In this document: one piece after another, positions 1 to 8,402 of the stretch
How positions within the stretch are numbered: the stretch's first letter is position 1
Layout of the letters: each line of letters begins with the position of its first letter
From: Streptomyces sp. HB132
GTDB taxonomy: Bacteria; Actinomycetota; Actinomycetes; Streptomycetales; Streptomycetaceae
NCBI RefSeq assembly: GCF_016909575.1
Contig: NZ_JAFBGA010000011.1
Coordinates: 1 to 64,000 of the forward strand
Length of the DNA: 64,000 bases
Direction: 5' to 3'
The notes under the pieces: generated by a model
Database searches by the model: none
What the model saw: only the letters and a program-made list of their open reading frames with translations
What the model was told of the DNA's origin: nothing
Position numbers and translations under genes: made by a program

Positions 1-170
<170 letters not shown>

Positions 171-212
171 CGTGCGCGGGGCCGAAGGCACCGGGGAGGA
201 GCGGACCGGGGA

Positions 213-614
213 TCAGAGGGGCATGCCTGCGGCCTGTCTCCTGGCCGGCGCCCAGCACCTGATGATGTCGCGCACCGAGACGATGCCGACCGGACCGTCG
301 CCGTCCAGCACGATCAGATGCCGGAAGCCACCGTGCGTCATGGCCTGCGCGGCCTCCTCGAGGGTCCAGGCCGGGGAGGCGAAGACCACGTCGGTGGTGG
401 TGTGGGTGGAGGCGGTCTCGACATCGGGGTCCAGCCCGGTGCCGACCGCGTCGAGAATGTCGCGCTCGGTGATGATGCCCAGGCCGCAGGTGTCCGGATC
501 GTGGACGACGGCCGCTCCGACGCGGCGGGCCGACATCAGCCGCGCTGCCTGTCGGAGCGTGTGGGCCGGGCCGATGGTGAGGACCAGGGTGCTCATGGCG
601 TCACGGACAAGCAT
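213..614 (-). CDS. CBS-domain pair protein
   Basis: This 133-residue cytosolic protein consists of two tandem CBS motifs (about residues 5-60 and 70-125) with nothing fused. The repeated pattern (variable first half, then VGAAVV..., and RHLIVLDGDGPVGIVSVRDI in the second repeat) is diagnostic of the adenine-nucleotide-sensing CBS fold. Stand-alone CBS pairs are common in Streptomyces and their targets are usually unknown, so the ligand and partner cannot be named. It is transcribed alone. The upstream 615-731 contains only the terminator region of hisN and presumably its own promoter. Confidence 0.85.
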   Translation of the reverse strand: MLVRDAMSTLVLTIGPAHTLRQAARLMSARRVGAAVVHDPDTCGLGIITERDILDAVGTGLDPDVETASTHTTTDVVFASPAWTLEEAAQAMTHGGFRHLIVLDGDGPVGIVSVRDIIRCWAPARRQAAGMPL

Positions 615-731
615 GTAGGGAGCCGCCTCCTTCGGGAAGTGAGCTGTGCGGTCGCCTTCGTGAGGCGATTCACAAGTTCACAAGTGGGGGGGACTCCCAG
701 AGTCGCACCCAGGAGGGGAGCCAACAAGAGG

Positions 732-773
732 GAGGGCGCCCGCCGTCGGTGAATACCCGCGGCGGGCGCCCTC
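732..773 (-). terminator. Terminator behind hisN
   Basis: Perfect 14-bp GC-rich stem (732-745 with 760-773) and a 14-nt loop, lying 23 bp past the hisN stop on the minus strand. There is no U tract, as is usual for Streptomyces hairpin terminators. Confidence 0.7.
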
Positions 774-796
774 GGCCGGTCAGCTCCCGGACCGGG

Positions 797-1600
797 TCAC
801 TCGTAGCGCTGGTTGAGATAGCCGAGCAGCTCGTGGTGCAGCAGCCCGTTGGACGCCGCCGCGTTGCCGCCGCCCGGGCCGGACACCCCGTCCAGGCTGG
901 TGAACCGGCCGCCGGCCTCCTGGACGATGATCGCGTTCGCCGCCATGTCCCACAGGGAGAGCTCAGGCTCCGCACAGATGTCCACCGAACCCTCGGCGAC
1001 CATCATGTACGGCCAGAAGTCCCCGTATCCCCGGGTGCGCCAGCAGGCCCGCGTGAGGTCCATGAAGCCGTCGAGCCGGCCCTGTTCCTCCCAGCCGGTC
1101 ATGGAGGCGTACGCGAACGACGAGTCCGAGATCCGCTCGACCTTCGACACGTGCAGCCGCGACGCGGAGGTCAGGCTGCGGCCCGAGAAGGCGCCGGCGC
1201 CCTTGGCCGCCCACCAGCGACGGCTCAGCGCGGGTGCCGACACCACGCCGACCACCGGCTGGAAGCCGTTCTCGCCGGCTTCCATGAGGGAGATCAGCGT
1301 CGCCCAGACGGGGACGCCCCGTACGTAGTTCTTGGTGCCGTCGATCGGATCGATGACCCAGCGCCGCGGGCCCGTGCCCTCGATGCCGTACTCCTCGCCC
1401 AGGATCGCGTCACGCGGACGCGCCCGGTGCAGGTGCCCGCGGATCAGCTCCTCCGCGTGTTTGTCGGCCTCGCTCACCGGCGTCATGTCCGGCTTGGTCT
1501 CGACCTTGAGGTCCAGAGCCTTGAACCGGTCCATCGTCGCCGCGTCGGCGGCGTCCGCCAGTACGTGGGCGAGGCGCAGATCATCGTGGTAATCGGGCAT
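797..1600 (-). CDS. hisN: Histidinol-phosphate phosphatase, inositol-monophosphatase family
   Basis: The 267-residue product belongs to the Mg2+-dependent IMPase fold. Visible metal-site motifs are GEEYG (about residue 69), the WVIDPIDGTKNY box (about 81-92) and the C-terminal LSLWDMAA box, whose Asp completes the site. Family members of this subtype in Streptomyces dephosphorylate histidinol phosphate in histidine synthesis. IMPase activity on inositol phosphate is the alternative, and sequence alone does not exclude it. The ATG at 1600 lies 6 nt after TACTGT, a good -10, so the transcript is probably leaderless. It is monocistronic with a strong terminator at 732-773. Confidence 0.85.
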   Translation of the reverse strand: MPDYHDDLRLAHVLADAADAATMDRFKALDLKVETKPDMTPVSEADKHAEELIRGHLHRARPRDAILGEEYGIEGTGPRRWVIDPIDGTKNYVRGVPVWATLISLMEAGENGFQPVVGVVSAPALSRRWWAAKGAGAFSGRSLTSASRLHVSKVERISDSSFAYASMTGWEEQGRLDGFMDLTRACWRTRGYGDFWPYMMVAEGSVDICAEPELSLWDMAANAIIVQEAGGRFTSLDGVSGPGGGNAAASNGLLHHELLGYLNQRYE

Positions 1601-1673
1601 GCCGTCACAGTATCCACAGCCACCCGCCCGGGCTACACGGCCCCGCGGGGGCGGTTCCAGGCGGGCCCGGGGC

Positions 1674-1997
1674 TCATTGCGCCGAACCGGACAGCTGCAG
1701 ACCGATCACGCCGACGATCACCAGCGAGATCGACGCCAGCTTGAGCGCCGAGACCACGTCGTCCAGGAAGACCATCCCGTAGATCGCGGTACCGGCCGCA
1801 CCGATGCCCGTCCACACCGCGTACGCCGGGCCGACGTCGAGCTTCTTCAGGGCGAGCGTGAGCAGACCGAAGCTGCCGAGGGCGAACGCGCAGAACGCGA
1901 CCGTCGGCCAGAGCCGGGTGAATCCGTGCGAGAGCTTCAGACACACGGCGAAGCCGGTCTCGAGCAGTCCAGCGACCACGACCAGCAACCACGCCAT
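1674..1997 (-). CDS. Small multidrug resistance (SMR) transporter, Gdx/SugE-like
   Basis: This 107-residue protein has four predicted membrane helices, the exact size of SMR exporters. Glu13 in helix 1 is the conserved proton- and substrate-binding carboxylate. The segment VGPAYAVWTGIGAAG resembles the signature of the SugE/Gdx subgroup, whose characterised members export guanidinium rather than bulky drugs. I infer guanidinium or a small cation as substrate. The protein works as an antiparallel dimer in the membrane. A -10-like CATAAT lies on the minus strand near 2044-2049. I could not fold the roughly 120-nt upstream region into a known guanidine riboswitch. Confidence 0.82.
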   Translation of the reverse strand: MAWLLVVVAGLLETGFAVCLKLSHGFTRLWPTVAFCAFALGSFGLLTLALKKLDVGPAYAVWTGIGAAGTAIYGMVFLDDVVSALKLASISLVIVGVIGLQLSGSAQ

Positions 1998-2119
1998 CGT
2001 CAGGTGCCTCCCACGTAGGTGACGCTTCGTCTCGCTTGCGCGATTATGCCCTTACCAGCCGTGGGAGACCGCAAACGTGCGCGAGTCGGGCAGTCCGGCG
2101 TCCGTCGCCGTGCCGCGCC

Positions 2120-3136
2120 TCAGTCGCCCTCGCGCCGTTCCCGGGTCGCGAGCAGCCGTCGCAGGGAGTCGAGCCGCGCCGGATCGGCGTGCCCCTCCGT
2201 GACCCACGCGTCCAGGGCGCACTCCGGCTCCTGGCCGTCATGGGTGCAGCCGCGGGGGCAGTTCTCCGTGCCCGGATGGAGATCGGGGAAGGCGTTGATG
2301 ACCCGTGAGGGGTCGACGTGGTGCAGCCCGAACGACCGCACGCCCGGAGTGTCGACGACCCAGCCCCGGCCGTCGGGCAGCGGCAGTGCGAGTGCCGACG
2401 TGGTGGTGTGCCGGCCGCGCCCCGTGACGGCGTTGACCACCCCGGTCGTGCGCCGCCGGTCCTTCGGCACCAAGGCGTTGACCAGCGTCGTCTTACCGAC
2501 CCCCGAGTGCCCGACGAACGCGGTCACCCGGTCGTTCAGCAGCTCTCGCACCCGGTCCGCGGCGTCGCCGTTCTCCAGCTCCTCACGGCTCGTCACGATG
2601 TAGGGGACACCCAGGGGGGTGTACGCCTCCAGGAGCTTGTCCGCCGAGGCCAGGTCCGACTTGGTCAGCACCAGGAGCGGGGTGAGCCCGCCGTCGTACG
2701 CCGCCACCAGACAGCGGTCGATCATGCGGGGACGTGGCTCGGGGTCGGCCAGCGCCGTGACGACGGCCAGCTGGTCCGCGTTTGCGACGACCACCCGCTC
2801 GAAGGGGTCGTCGTCGTCGGCCGTGCGGCGGAGCACCGACGTACGCGCACCGATCCGCACGATCCGGGCCAGCGTGTCCTTGTCGCCGGAGAGGTCGCCC
2901 ACCAGGGAGACCCGGTCGCCCACCACGGCGGCCTTGCGGCCCAGCTCGCGGGCCTTCATCGCCGTCACCGTGCGGTCGTCGACCAGACAGGTCAGCCTGC
3001 CCCGGTCCACGGTGAGGACCATGCCGTCCTGTGCGTCCTCGTGCTTGGGGCGGGTGTGCGTCCGCGGCCTGTTGCCCTTGGGGTTGGGGCGGACGCGGAT
3101 GTCGTCCTCGTCGGGGTTCTTCCCGTAGCGGCGCAT
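2120..3136 (-). CDS. rsgA: Ribosome small-subunit-dependent GTPase RsgA
   Basis: A 338-residue circularly permuted GTPase that checks late 30S subunit assembly. Order of motifs: N-terminal OB-fold (about 35-115), then G4 LTKSDL, then G1 GHSGVGKTTLVNAL, then G3 DTPGVR, and a C-terminal zinc knuckle (CPRGC...H...C). That permuted G4-G1-G3 order is unique to the YjeQ/RsgA family. I chose the ATG at 3136 (MRRYGKNP) because it sits 4 bp after the aroA stop. A longer open frame would run back through aroA. The spacing implies co-transcription or coupling with aroA. Confidence 0.93.
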   Translation of the reverse strand: MRRYGKNPDEDDIRVRPNPKGNRPRTHTRPKHEDAQDGMVLTVDRGRLTCLVDDRTVTAMKARELGRKAAVVGDRVSLVGDLSGDKDTLARIVRIGARTSVLRRTADDDDPFERVVVANADQLAVVTALADPEPRPRMIDRCLVAAYDGGLTPLLVLTKSDLASADKLLEAYTPLGVPYIVTSREELENGDAADRVRELLNDRVTAFVGHSGVGKTTLVNALVPKDRRRTTGVVNAVTGRGRHTTTSALALPLPDGRGWVVDTPGVRSFGLHHVDPSRVINAFPDLHPGTENCPRGCTHDGQEPECALDAWVTEGHADPARLDSLRRLLATRERREGD

Positions 3137-3140
3137 GCCC

Positions 3141-4520
3141 TCAGACCCCGCGGCTTCCCGCGGAGGCGCCGAGCGCGCCGGGCGACACGCCGACGGCACC
3201 CGAGGGCTCCCCGAGCATGGCGGTCCACATGTCGGGGAAGTCCGGCAGGGTCTTGGCCGTCGTGCCGACGTTCTCGATCTCCACGCCCGCGACGGCGAGG
3301 CCGATGATCGCGCCCGCGGTGGCCATCCGGTGGTCGTCGTACGTGTGGAAGACGCCGCCGTGCAGGGGGCGGGGCCGGATCCGCAGACCGTCGGCGGTCT
3401 CCGAGACATCGCCGCCGAGACCGTTGATCTCCTTGGTGAGCGCCGCCAGCCGGTCCGTCTCGTGCAGCCGCAGGTGCGCTACGCCGCTCAGGGTGGACGG
3501 GGAGTCCGCCAGGGCGGCGAGAGCCGCGATGCCGGGCGTCAGCTCACCGACCTCGCTCAGGTCCACGTCGATGCCGTGGACCGAGCCCGAGCCCGTGAAG
3601 GTGAGTCCGTGCTCGGTCAACTCGCACGTGCCACCCATCGCGGTGAAGATCTCGCGCAGCGCGTCACCCGGCTGGGTGGTCCGCAGCGGCCAGTCGGGGA
3701 CGGTGACACGGCCGCCGGTCACCAGTGCGGCGGCCAGGAAGGGCTGGGCGTTGGAGAGGTCGGGCTCGACGGTCAGGTCGCGGCCCAGCAGCGCGGAGGG
3801 GGAGACGCGCCAGACGTTCGGTTCGCCACCCGTCTCCGGCTCGTCGACCTGGGCGCCGACCGAGCGCAGCATGTCGACGGTCATCCGGATGTGCGGCATG
3901 GACGGCAGGGCCGAGCCGGTGTGGCGCACTTCCACCCCCTGGTTGAACCGGGGCGCGGACAGCAGCAGGGCGGAGACGAACTGGGAGGACGAGGAGGCGT
4001 CGATGGCCACGGGCCCGCCGTCCAGCGCACCCGCGCCGTGCACGGTCAGCGGCAGCGTCCCCCGGCCGTCGTCGTCGATCCGTGCGCCCAGGGACTTCAG
4101 CGCGCCGATCACGCCGTGCAGCGGGCGTTCGTAGGACCGCGGGTCGCCGTCGAAGTGGACGGGGCCGTCCGCGAGGCAGGCCACGGGCGGCAGGAAACGC
4201 ATCACCGTTCCCGCGTTGCCCACGTCCACCCGGGCAGGGCCGTGCAGGCCGGCGGGGATGACCCGCCAGGCCTCGCCCGAGCCGTCCGGGCCGACGCCCT
4301 CCTCGATGCCGACGCCCATCGCGCGGAGCGCCTGGGCCATCAGCAGGGTGTCGCGGGAACGCAGCGGGCGGCGCAGCCAGCCGGGCTCCGAGGACAGCGA
4401 GGCGAGGACGAGCGCGCGGTTGGTGACCGACTTGGATCCGGGCACGGTGACGGTCGCGTCGACGGCCCCGGTCGCTCGGGGGGCGGGCCAGAGGGCGGGG
4501 CGCACGGAACTTTCGGTCAT
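3141..4520 (-). CDS. aroA: 3-phosphoshikimate 1-carboxyvinyltransferase (EPSP synthase)
   Basis: A 459-residue cytosolic enzyme of the shikimate pathway that transfers the enolpyruvyl group of PEP to shikimate-3-phosphate. Visible motifs are GSKSVTNRALVLASL near the N-terminus, the GNAGTVMRF box and the LHETDRLAAL box, all active-site elements of the family. The start at 4520 (MTESS) follows GAGGGG. A GTG three codons upstream is possible but overlaps that Shine-Dalgarno. It is the first gene of an aroA-rsgA pair. Confidence 0.95.
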   Translation of the reverse strand: MTESSVRPALWPAPRATGAVDATVTVPGSKSVTNRALVLASLSSEPGWLRRPLRSRDTLLMAQALRAMGVGIEEGVGPDGSGEAWRVIPAGLHGPARVDVGNAGTVMRFLPPVACLADGPVHFDGDPRSYERPLHGVIGALKSLGARIDDDGRGTLPLTVHGAGALDGGPVAIDASSSSQFVSALLLSAPRFNQGVEVRHTGSALPSMPHIRMTVDMLRSVGAQVDEPETGGEPNVWRVSPSALLGRDLTVEPDLSNAQPFLAAALVTGGRVTVPDWPLRTTQPGDALREIFTAMGGTCELTEHGLTFTGSGSVHGIDVDLSEVGELTPGIAALAALADSPSTLSGVAHLRLHETDRLAALTKEINGLGGDVSETADGLRIRPRPLHGGVFHTYDDHRMATAGAIIGLAVAGVEIENVGTTAKTLPDFPDMWTAMLGEPSGAVGVSPGALGASAGSRGV

Positions 4521-4656
4521 GCCCCTCACTTTAGTGGCTCACAGCAAACCCAGATCCTGAACATAAGGGCCGAAACCGGGGCGTAACGCAAGGGTGGTAA
4601 GGGCAGGCAGTCGCCCGTGGCCGGGTCGGCGTCCTCACCGTGCCGGGGCACGTCTC

Positions 4657-5370
4657 TCACAGTCCGAGCAGCCAGCGTCCCCCGCCGATCAGCGAGCAGA
4701 GCGACACCGCGTGGAAGAGGAAGAGCCAGATCGCGGCAGGTGCGTGCGTCAGCCGGGCGAGCTGGTCGGCGTCGGAGTCCGGGGCGCCCCCGTGCCGGCG
4801 CTTGGACTGGAGCTCGAATGCCGGGCGCACACCGCCGAGCAGCAGGAACCAGACCACGGTGTACGCGAACGCCGACTGGACGTCGGCCGAGGTCAGCCAC
4901 GACACCAGCAGGAAGGCCGCCCCCGTGAGGATGACCGTCAGCGCCCCGTACAGGTTGCGGATCATCACCAGCATCACCGCCAGGAGCGCGGTCGCCAGCC
5001 ACAGCAGCAGCGTGATCCTGCCGTTGGTCAGCAGCCAGGCACCCCCCAGGCCGAGCAGCGGTGGTGCCGTGTATCCGGCCGCCGCGGTGAGGATCATGCC
5101 GATGCCGGTGGGCTTGCCGCGGCTGACGGTCAGGCCGCTGGTGTCCGAGTGCAGCCGGATACCGGAGAGCTGCCGCCCGGTGAGGAGGGCGACAAGTCCG
5201 TGTCCGCCCTCGTGCGCGATGGTGATGGCGTTACGGGAGAGGCGCCATATGAGGTTCGGCACCACGGCGACGAGCGCAGCCGTGGCCGTGACGACCACCA
5301 GCCACTGCTCGGGGGCGGGCTGGGTTCCGAAGACGCGATCCCACAGATCGCCCAGTTCGCTGCTGTCCAT
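4657..5370 (-). CDS. M50-family membrane metallopeptidase-like protein
   Basis: A 237-residue polytopic membrane protein. The zinc motif HEGGH (residues 53-57) lies at the end of an early membrane segment and is followed by a glycine-rich hydrophobic core of four to five further helices. This resembles the peptidase M50B-like group of site-2 proteases seen in actinobacteria. Substrate is unknown. The second metal-ligand motif (NxxPxxxxDG) typical of classical S2P is not obvious, so proteolytic activity is an inference. It is divergent from the SRAP gene across only 75 bp, so the two promoters must overlap. Confidence 0.75.
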   Translation of the reverse strand: MDSSELGDLWDRVFGTQPAPEQWLVVVTATAALVAVVPNLIWRLSRNAITIAHEGGHGLVALLTGRQLSGIRLHSDTSGLTVSRGKPTGIGMILTAAAGYTAPPLLGLGGAWLLTNGRITLLLWLATALLAVMLVMIRNLYGALTVILTGAAFLLVSWLTSADVQSAFAYTVVWFLLLGGVRPAFELQSKRRHGGAPDSDADQLARLTHAPAAIWLFLFHAVSLCSLIGGGRWLLGL

Positions 5371-5445
5371 GGTGCGGGCGGCTCCTTGAGGTGCTTGAGG
5401 GGATCGGGTCCCACTCGGCCGGCGGGTCGTGGCAGTCTGGCACTT

Positions 5446-6261
5446 ATGTGCGGACGGTATGCAGCGAGTCGGCGGCCGGAGGACCTGACCGGACTCTTCG
5501 GCGTGGAGAAGTGGGAACCCACGGAGACCCTGGAGCCCGACTGGAACGTCGCGCCGACCAAGAACGTCTACGCGGTTCTCGACCGTCCTGTGAAGGACGC
5601 GGACGACCAGCGTCCGGTTCGCCAGCTGCGCTCCCTGAAATGGGGACTCGTGCCGTCCTGGTCGAAATCGCCGGAGGGCGGGGCCCGCATGATCAACGCC
5701 CGCGCGGAGACCGTCCACGAGAAGCCGTCCTTCCGCCGGCCCTTCGTGTCGAGGCGCTGCATCCTGCCCGCCGACGGCTACTACGAGTGGGTCACCGGGG
5801 CCGACGAGCGGCAGCTGGAGGAGAAGAAGGGGAAGAAGCGGCCCCGCAAGCAGCCGTACTTCGTTACGCCCGCGGACGGCTCGGTCTTCGCCATGGCCGG
5901 CCTGTACGAGTTCTGGCGCGACCGGACGCTGCCCGACGACCATCCGCAGGCATGGTGGGTGACCTGCTCGGTGATCACCACCGAGGCGGAGACGACCCCG
6001 CTCGCCGTGGCCCCCGCCGAAGGTCCCGCCTCGCTCTCCGACATCCACCCCCGGATGCCGCTGATGCTGACCCCGGACCGCTGGGACGCCTGGCTCGACC
6101 CGTCGCGCACCGGCATCGACGAGCTCAGGGCGCTGTTGGAGCCGCCGCCGGGCGGGCTGATGCGGGCCTATCCGGTGGCGACGGCCGTCAGCAACGTCCG
6201 CAACAACGGCCCGGAACTCCTGGAGGAGCTGGCCGCGCCCGAGGTGGGCACGCTCTTCTGA
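5446..6261 (+). CDS. SOS response-associated peptidase (SRAP, YedK/HMCES family)
   Basis: A 271-residue protein beginning MCGRY. After Met removal Cys2 becomes the catalytic N-terminal residue that forms a thiazolidine crosslink with abasic sites in single-stranded DNA, shielding them during replication. Other family residues are visible: the Asn of WNVAPT, the Arg/Asn of MINARAET, the Glu of PADGYYEW and the His of IHPRMP. A lysine-rich insert (about 125-140) is a common actinobacterial elaboration. The absolute need for Cys2 fixes the start at 5446. It is followed 17 bp later by a hydrolase gene. Confidence 0.92.
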   Translation: MCGRYAASRRPEDLTGLFGVEKWEPTETLEPDWNVAPTKNVYAVLDRPVKDADDQRPVRQLRSLKWGLVPSWSKSPEGGARMINARAETVHEKPSFRRPFVSRRCILPADGYYEWVTGADERQLEEKKGKKRPRKQPYFVTPADGSVFAMAGLYEFWRDRTLPDDHPQAWWVTCSVITTEAETTPLAVAPAEGPASLSDIHPRMPLMLTPDRWDAWLDPSRTGIDELRALLEPPPGGLMRAYPVATAVSNVRNNGPELLEELAAPEVGTLF

Positions 6262-6278
6262 ACAGGCAGGATGGCTCC

Positions 6279-6932
6279 GTGAGCCGAACTGCGGGGACAA
6301 CGAAGAGGACAGAGAGCGTCGGCACGGACGCCGGGGAGGCCAGGATCACCTGGATCCCCGCGAAGGACGCGCGGCTGGTGCTCGCCGTCGGCCACGGGGC
6401 CGGCGGGGGCATCGAGGCCCGTGACCTCCAGGCCCTGGCCGCCGTGCTGCCGGGCCGCCGGGTGACCGTGGCCCTGGTGGAGCAGCCGTGGCGGGTGGCC
6501 GGGAAGAAACTCGCACCGGCGCCGAAGGCCCTCGACACCGGCTGGCGGGGGCTGTGGCCGGCCTTGACCGCCCCGGGGCTTCCCCTAGTCGCCGGAGGGC
6601 GCAGCGCGGGGGCCAGGGTGGCCTGCCGCACGGCGGCGGAACTCGGGGCCCGCGCGGTGCTGGCGCTGAGCTTTCCGTTGCATCCTCCGGGCAGGCCCGA
6701 GAAGTCCCGCGCCGACGAACTGCTCGGCACGGGCGTGCCCACCCTCGTGGTGCAGGGCGGCCGCGACCCCTTCGGACGGCCGGAGGAATTCCCTCCCGGC
6801 GGCCACGGACTCGTCGAGGTGCCGTACGCCGATCATGGCTTCGCCGTGCCGAAGAAGGCACCGCTGACCCAGGATCAGGCGATGGACCTCCTCACAGGGG
6901 CGGTCGCCGGATGGCTGGACGGACTCTCCTGA
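6279..6932 (+). CDS. Alpha/beta hydrolase, KANL3/Tex30-like
   Basis: A 217-residue cytosolic alpha/beta hydrolase. The oxyanion region (AVGHGAGG), the nucleophile elbow (AGGRSAGARVA, Ser in GGRSAG), an acid residue in QGGRDPFG and the terminal catalytic His in ADHGF are all present in the proper order. No substrate can be named. It starts at GTG 6279, 17 bp behind the SRAP stop, so it probably shares that transcript. An ATG at 6271 is out of frame. Confidence 0.82.
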   Translation: MSRTAGTTKRTESVGTDAGEARITWIPAKDARLVLAVGHGAGGGIEARDLQALAAVLPGRRVTVALVEQPWRVAGKKLAPAPKALDTGWRGLWPALTAPGLPLVAGGRSAGARVACRTAAELGARAVLALSFPLHPPGRPEKSRADELLGTGVPTLVVQGGRDPFGRPEEFPPGGHGLVEVPYADHGFAVPKKAPLTQDQAMDLLTGAVAGWLDGLS

Positions 6933-6974
6933 CGACGTAGCCCCGCTCACACTCCCCGCGCCCGCCGGGACACC

Positions 6975-7001
6975 GGGAATGCGCCGTGAGGGGCGGCTGT
7001 T
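6975..7001 (+). promoter_or_regulatory. SigR-dependent autoregulatory promoter
   Basis: GGGAAT at 6975-6980 is followed after exactly 18 bp by GTT at 6999-7001. This matches the established sigma-R consensus (GGGAAT-N18-GTT). It lies 68 bp upstream of the long-form sigR start and corresponds to the thiol-induced sigR p2 of S. coelicolor. Confidence 0.93.
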
Positions 7002-7068
7002 GTGGCTGGTGTCGGTACACCGCCGATGTCGGTACCACGCCGTCGTACGTGGAGAGGGAGTCCGTCGC

Positions 7069-7911
7069 ATGGGTTCGACCATCTGCCCGAGCCGCTCGAA
7101 TGCCGCAGAACTCGAGTGGACGGTGCTTCACGCGGCCAGGAGCACTCCGGTGCGGGCCCCCGGCGAAGCCGATCGGCAGCCCGCGAAGAAGCAAGGTCGA
7201 CTATTCTCCGAGGCGAGCGGGTCCGGTCTCGGTTCCGCCACATCGTTGGAGGAGGTGGGTCCGGTCACTGGGACCGACACAGGGACCGACGACGGCCGTG
7301 CGCAGGAGACGACCGCCGAGCGCAACGCGCGCTTCGAGCGGGACGCCCTGGGATATCTCGACCAGATGTACTCCGCGGCGCTGCGCATGACACGCAACCC
7401 GGCGGACGCCGAGGACCTGGTGCAGGAGACCTACGCGAAGGCGTACGGCTCCTTCCACCAGTTCCGTGAGGGCACGAACCTCAAGGCGTGGATGTACCGC
7501 ATCCTCACCAATACCTTCATCAACTCGTACCGCAAGAAGCAGCGCGAACCCCAGCGGAGCGCCGCCGAGGAGATCGAGGACTGGCAGTTGGCGCGTGCGG
7601 AGTCGCACATGTCGACCGGTCTGCGCTCGGCGGAGTCCCAGGCACTCGACCACCTGCCGGACTCCGACGTGAAGTCCGCGCTGCAGTCGATCCCGGAGGA
7701 GTTCCGCATCGCCGTGTATCTCGCCGATGTAGAGGGCTTTGCCTACAAGGAGATCGCGGACATCATGGGGACACCCATCGGTACGGTGATGTCCCGGCTG
7801 CACCGGGGACGCCGTCAGCTGCGCGGCATGCTGGAGGACTACGCGCGTGAGCGCGGGCTCGTCCCGGCCGGAGCCGGTGAGTCGGACGAAACGAAAGGCT
7901 CGGCCTCATGA
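7069..7911 (+). CDS. sigR: ECF sigma factor SigR (disulfide stress), with long-form N-terminal extension
   Basis: Group IV sigma factor with region 2 (about 100-170 of the long form, including the AEDLVQETYAKAY motif) and region 4 (IPEEFRIAVYLADVEGFAYKEIA, a helix-turn-helix). It directs transcription of thioredoxin, mycothiol and proteostasis genes under disulfide stress. Two starts are visible. ATG 7069 has an excellent GGAGAGGGAG site and gives 280 residues (SigR'). GTG 7255 after GGAGGA gives the 218-residue classical SigR. In S. coelicolor the long, unstable isoform is made from the autoinduced promoter, and a matching promoter sits at 6975-7001. rsrA overlaps by ATGA, so the pair is translationally coupled. 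Confidence 0.95.
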   Translation: MGSTICPSRSNAAELEWTVLHAARSTPVRAPGEADRQPAKKQGRLFSEASGSGLGSATSLEEVGPVTGTDTGTDDGRAQETTAERNARFERDALGYLDQMYSAALRMTRNPADAEDLVQETYAKAYGSFHQFREGTNLKAWMYRILTNTFINSYRKKQREPQRSAAEEIEDWQLARAESHMSTGLRSAESQALDHLPDSDVKSALQSIPEEFRIAVYLADVEGFAYKEIADIMGTPIGTVMSRLHRGRRQLRGMLEDYARERGLVPAGAGESDETKGSAS

Positions 7912-8225
7912 GCTGCGGAGAGCCGCACGAGACGGACTGCTCAGAGGTTCTCGATCATCTCTACGAGTTCCTCGACCATGAGATGCCCGAGGGCGACTGC
8001 ACCAAGTTCGAGGTGCATTTCGAGGAGTGCTCCCCGTGCCTGGAGAAGTACGGCCTGGAGCAGGCCGTGAAGAAGCTGGTCAAGCGCTGCTGCGGACAGG
8101 ACGACGTCCCCTCCGACCTGCGCTCGAAGGTGATGGGGCGGATCGACCTGATCCGTTCGGGGCAGGCCGTTCCCGAGCAGGACGTGGCCATGGGCGGCGC
8201 CGACCGTCCGGCCGCCGCTGAGTGA
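7908..8225 (+). CDS. rsrA: Zinc-containing anti-sigma factor RsrA
   Basis: A 105-residue redox-sensing ZAS protein that holds SigR inactive and releases it when oxidised. Cys11, His37, Cys41 and Cys44 occupy exactly the positions known from S. coelicolor RsrA for Zn binding and the trigger disulfide. The accessory cysteines 3, 31, 61 and 62 are also present. Start ATG 7908 overlaps the sigR stop (ATGA), enforcing stoichiometric synthesis. A GC-rich repeat and hairpin region follows. Confidence 0.96.
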   Translation: MSCGEPHETDCSEVLDHLYEFLDHEMPEGDCTKFEVHFEECSPCLEKYGLEQAVKKLVKRCCGQDDVPSDLRSKVMGRIDLIRSGQAVPEQDVAMGGADRPAAAE

Positions 8226-8281
8226 CCGCCGACGGTCCGGCCGCGGCGGGGTGAACCGCCGCTCGTCCGGCCGCGGCGGGG
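8222..8281 (+). repeat. Tandem 30-bp duplication with hairpin after rsrA
   Basis: The 17-mer GTCCGGCCGCGGCGGGG occurs at 8235-8251 and again at 8265-8281, within an imperfect 30-bp tandem duplication. GCGGCGG (8243-8249) can pair with CCGCCGC (8256-8262), so the unit probably serves as the sigR-rsrA transcription terminator. Confidence 0.65.
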
Positions 8282-8402
8282 CGACGGCCGGACATCCCTC
8301 CGGCCGCCCGCCCGACCCAGGCCATGTCACCCGAATGTGCTAATCGGACTCGTTCGGGCCCTGACCGTCCCACCGCTCGCTAGCGTGGCGCCTCCATCGA
8401 CC

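Noticed and set aside
1998..2119. Guanidine-II (mini-ykkC) riboswitch ahead of the SMR gene
   Set aside because: Only one ACGA-containing loop and no second matching hairpin. Stems do not pair as required.
4594..6261. Long forward frame reading into the SRAP gene from upstream
   Set aside because: Catalytic Cys2 fixes the SRAP start at 5446. The upstream part is antisense to the M50 gene.
4657..6300. 547-residue reverse frame that includes the M50 protein
   Set aside because: Only the last 237 residues have membrane-protein character. The rest is antisense to SRAP, and the start at 5370 fits.
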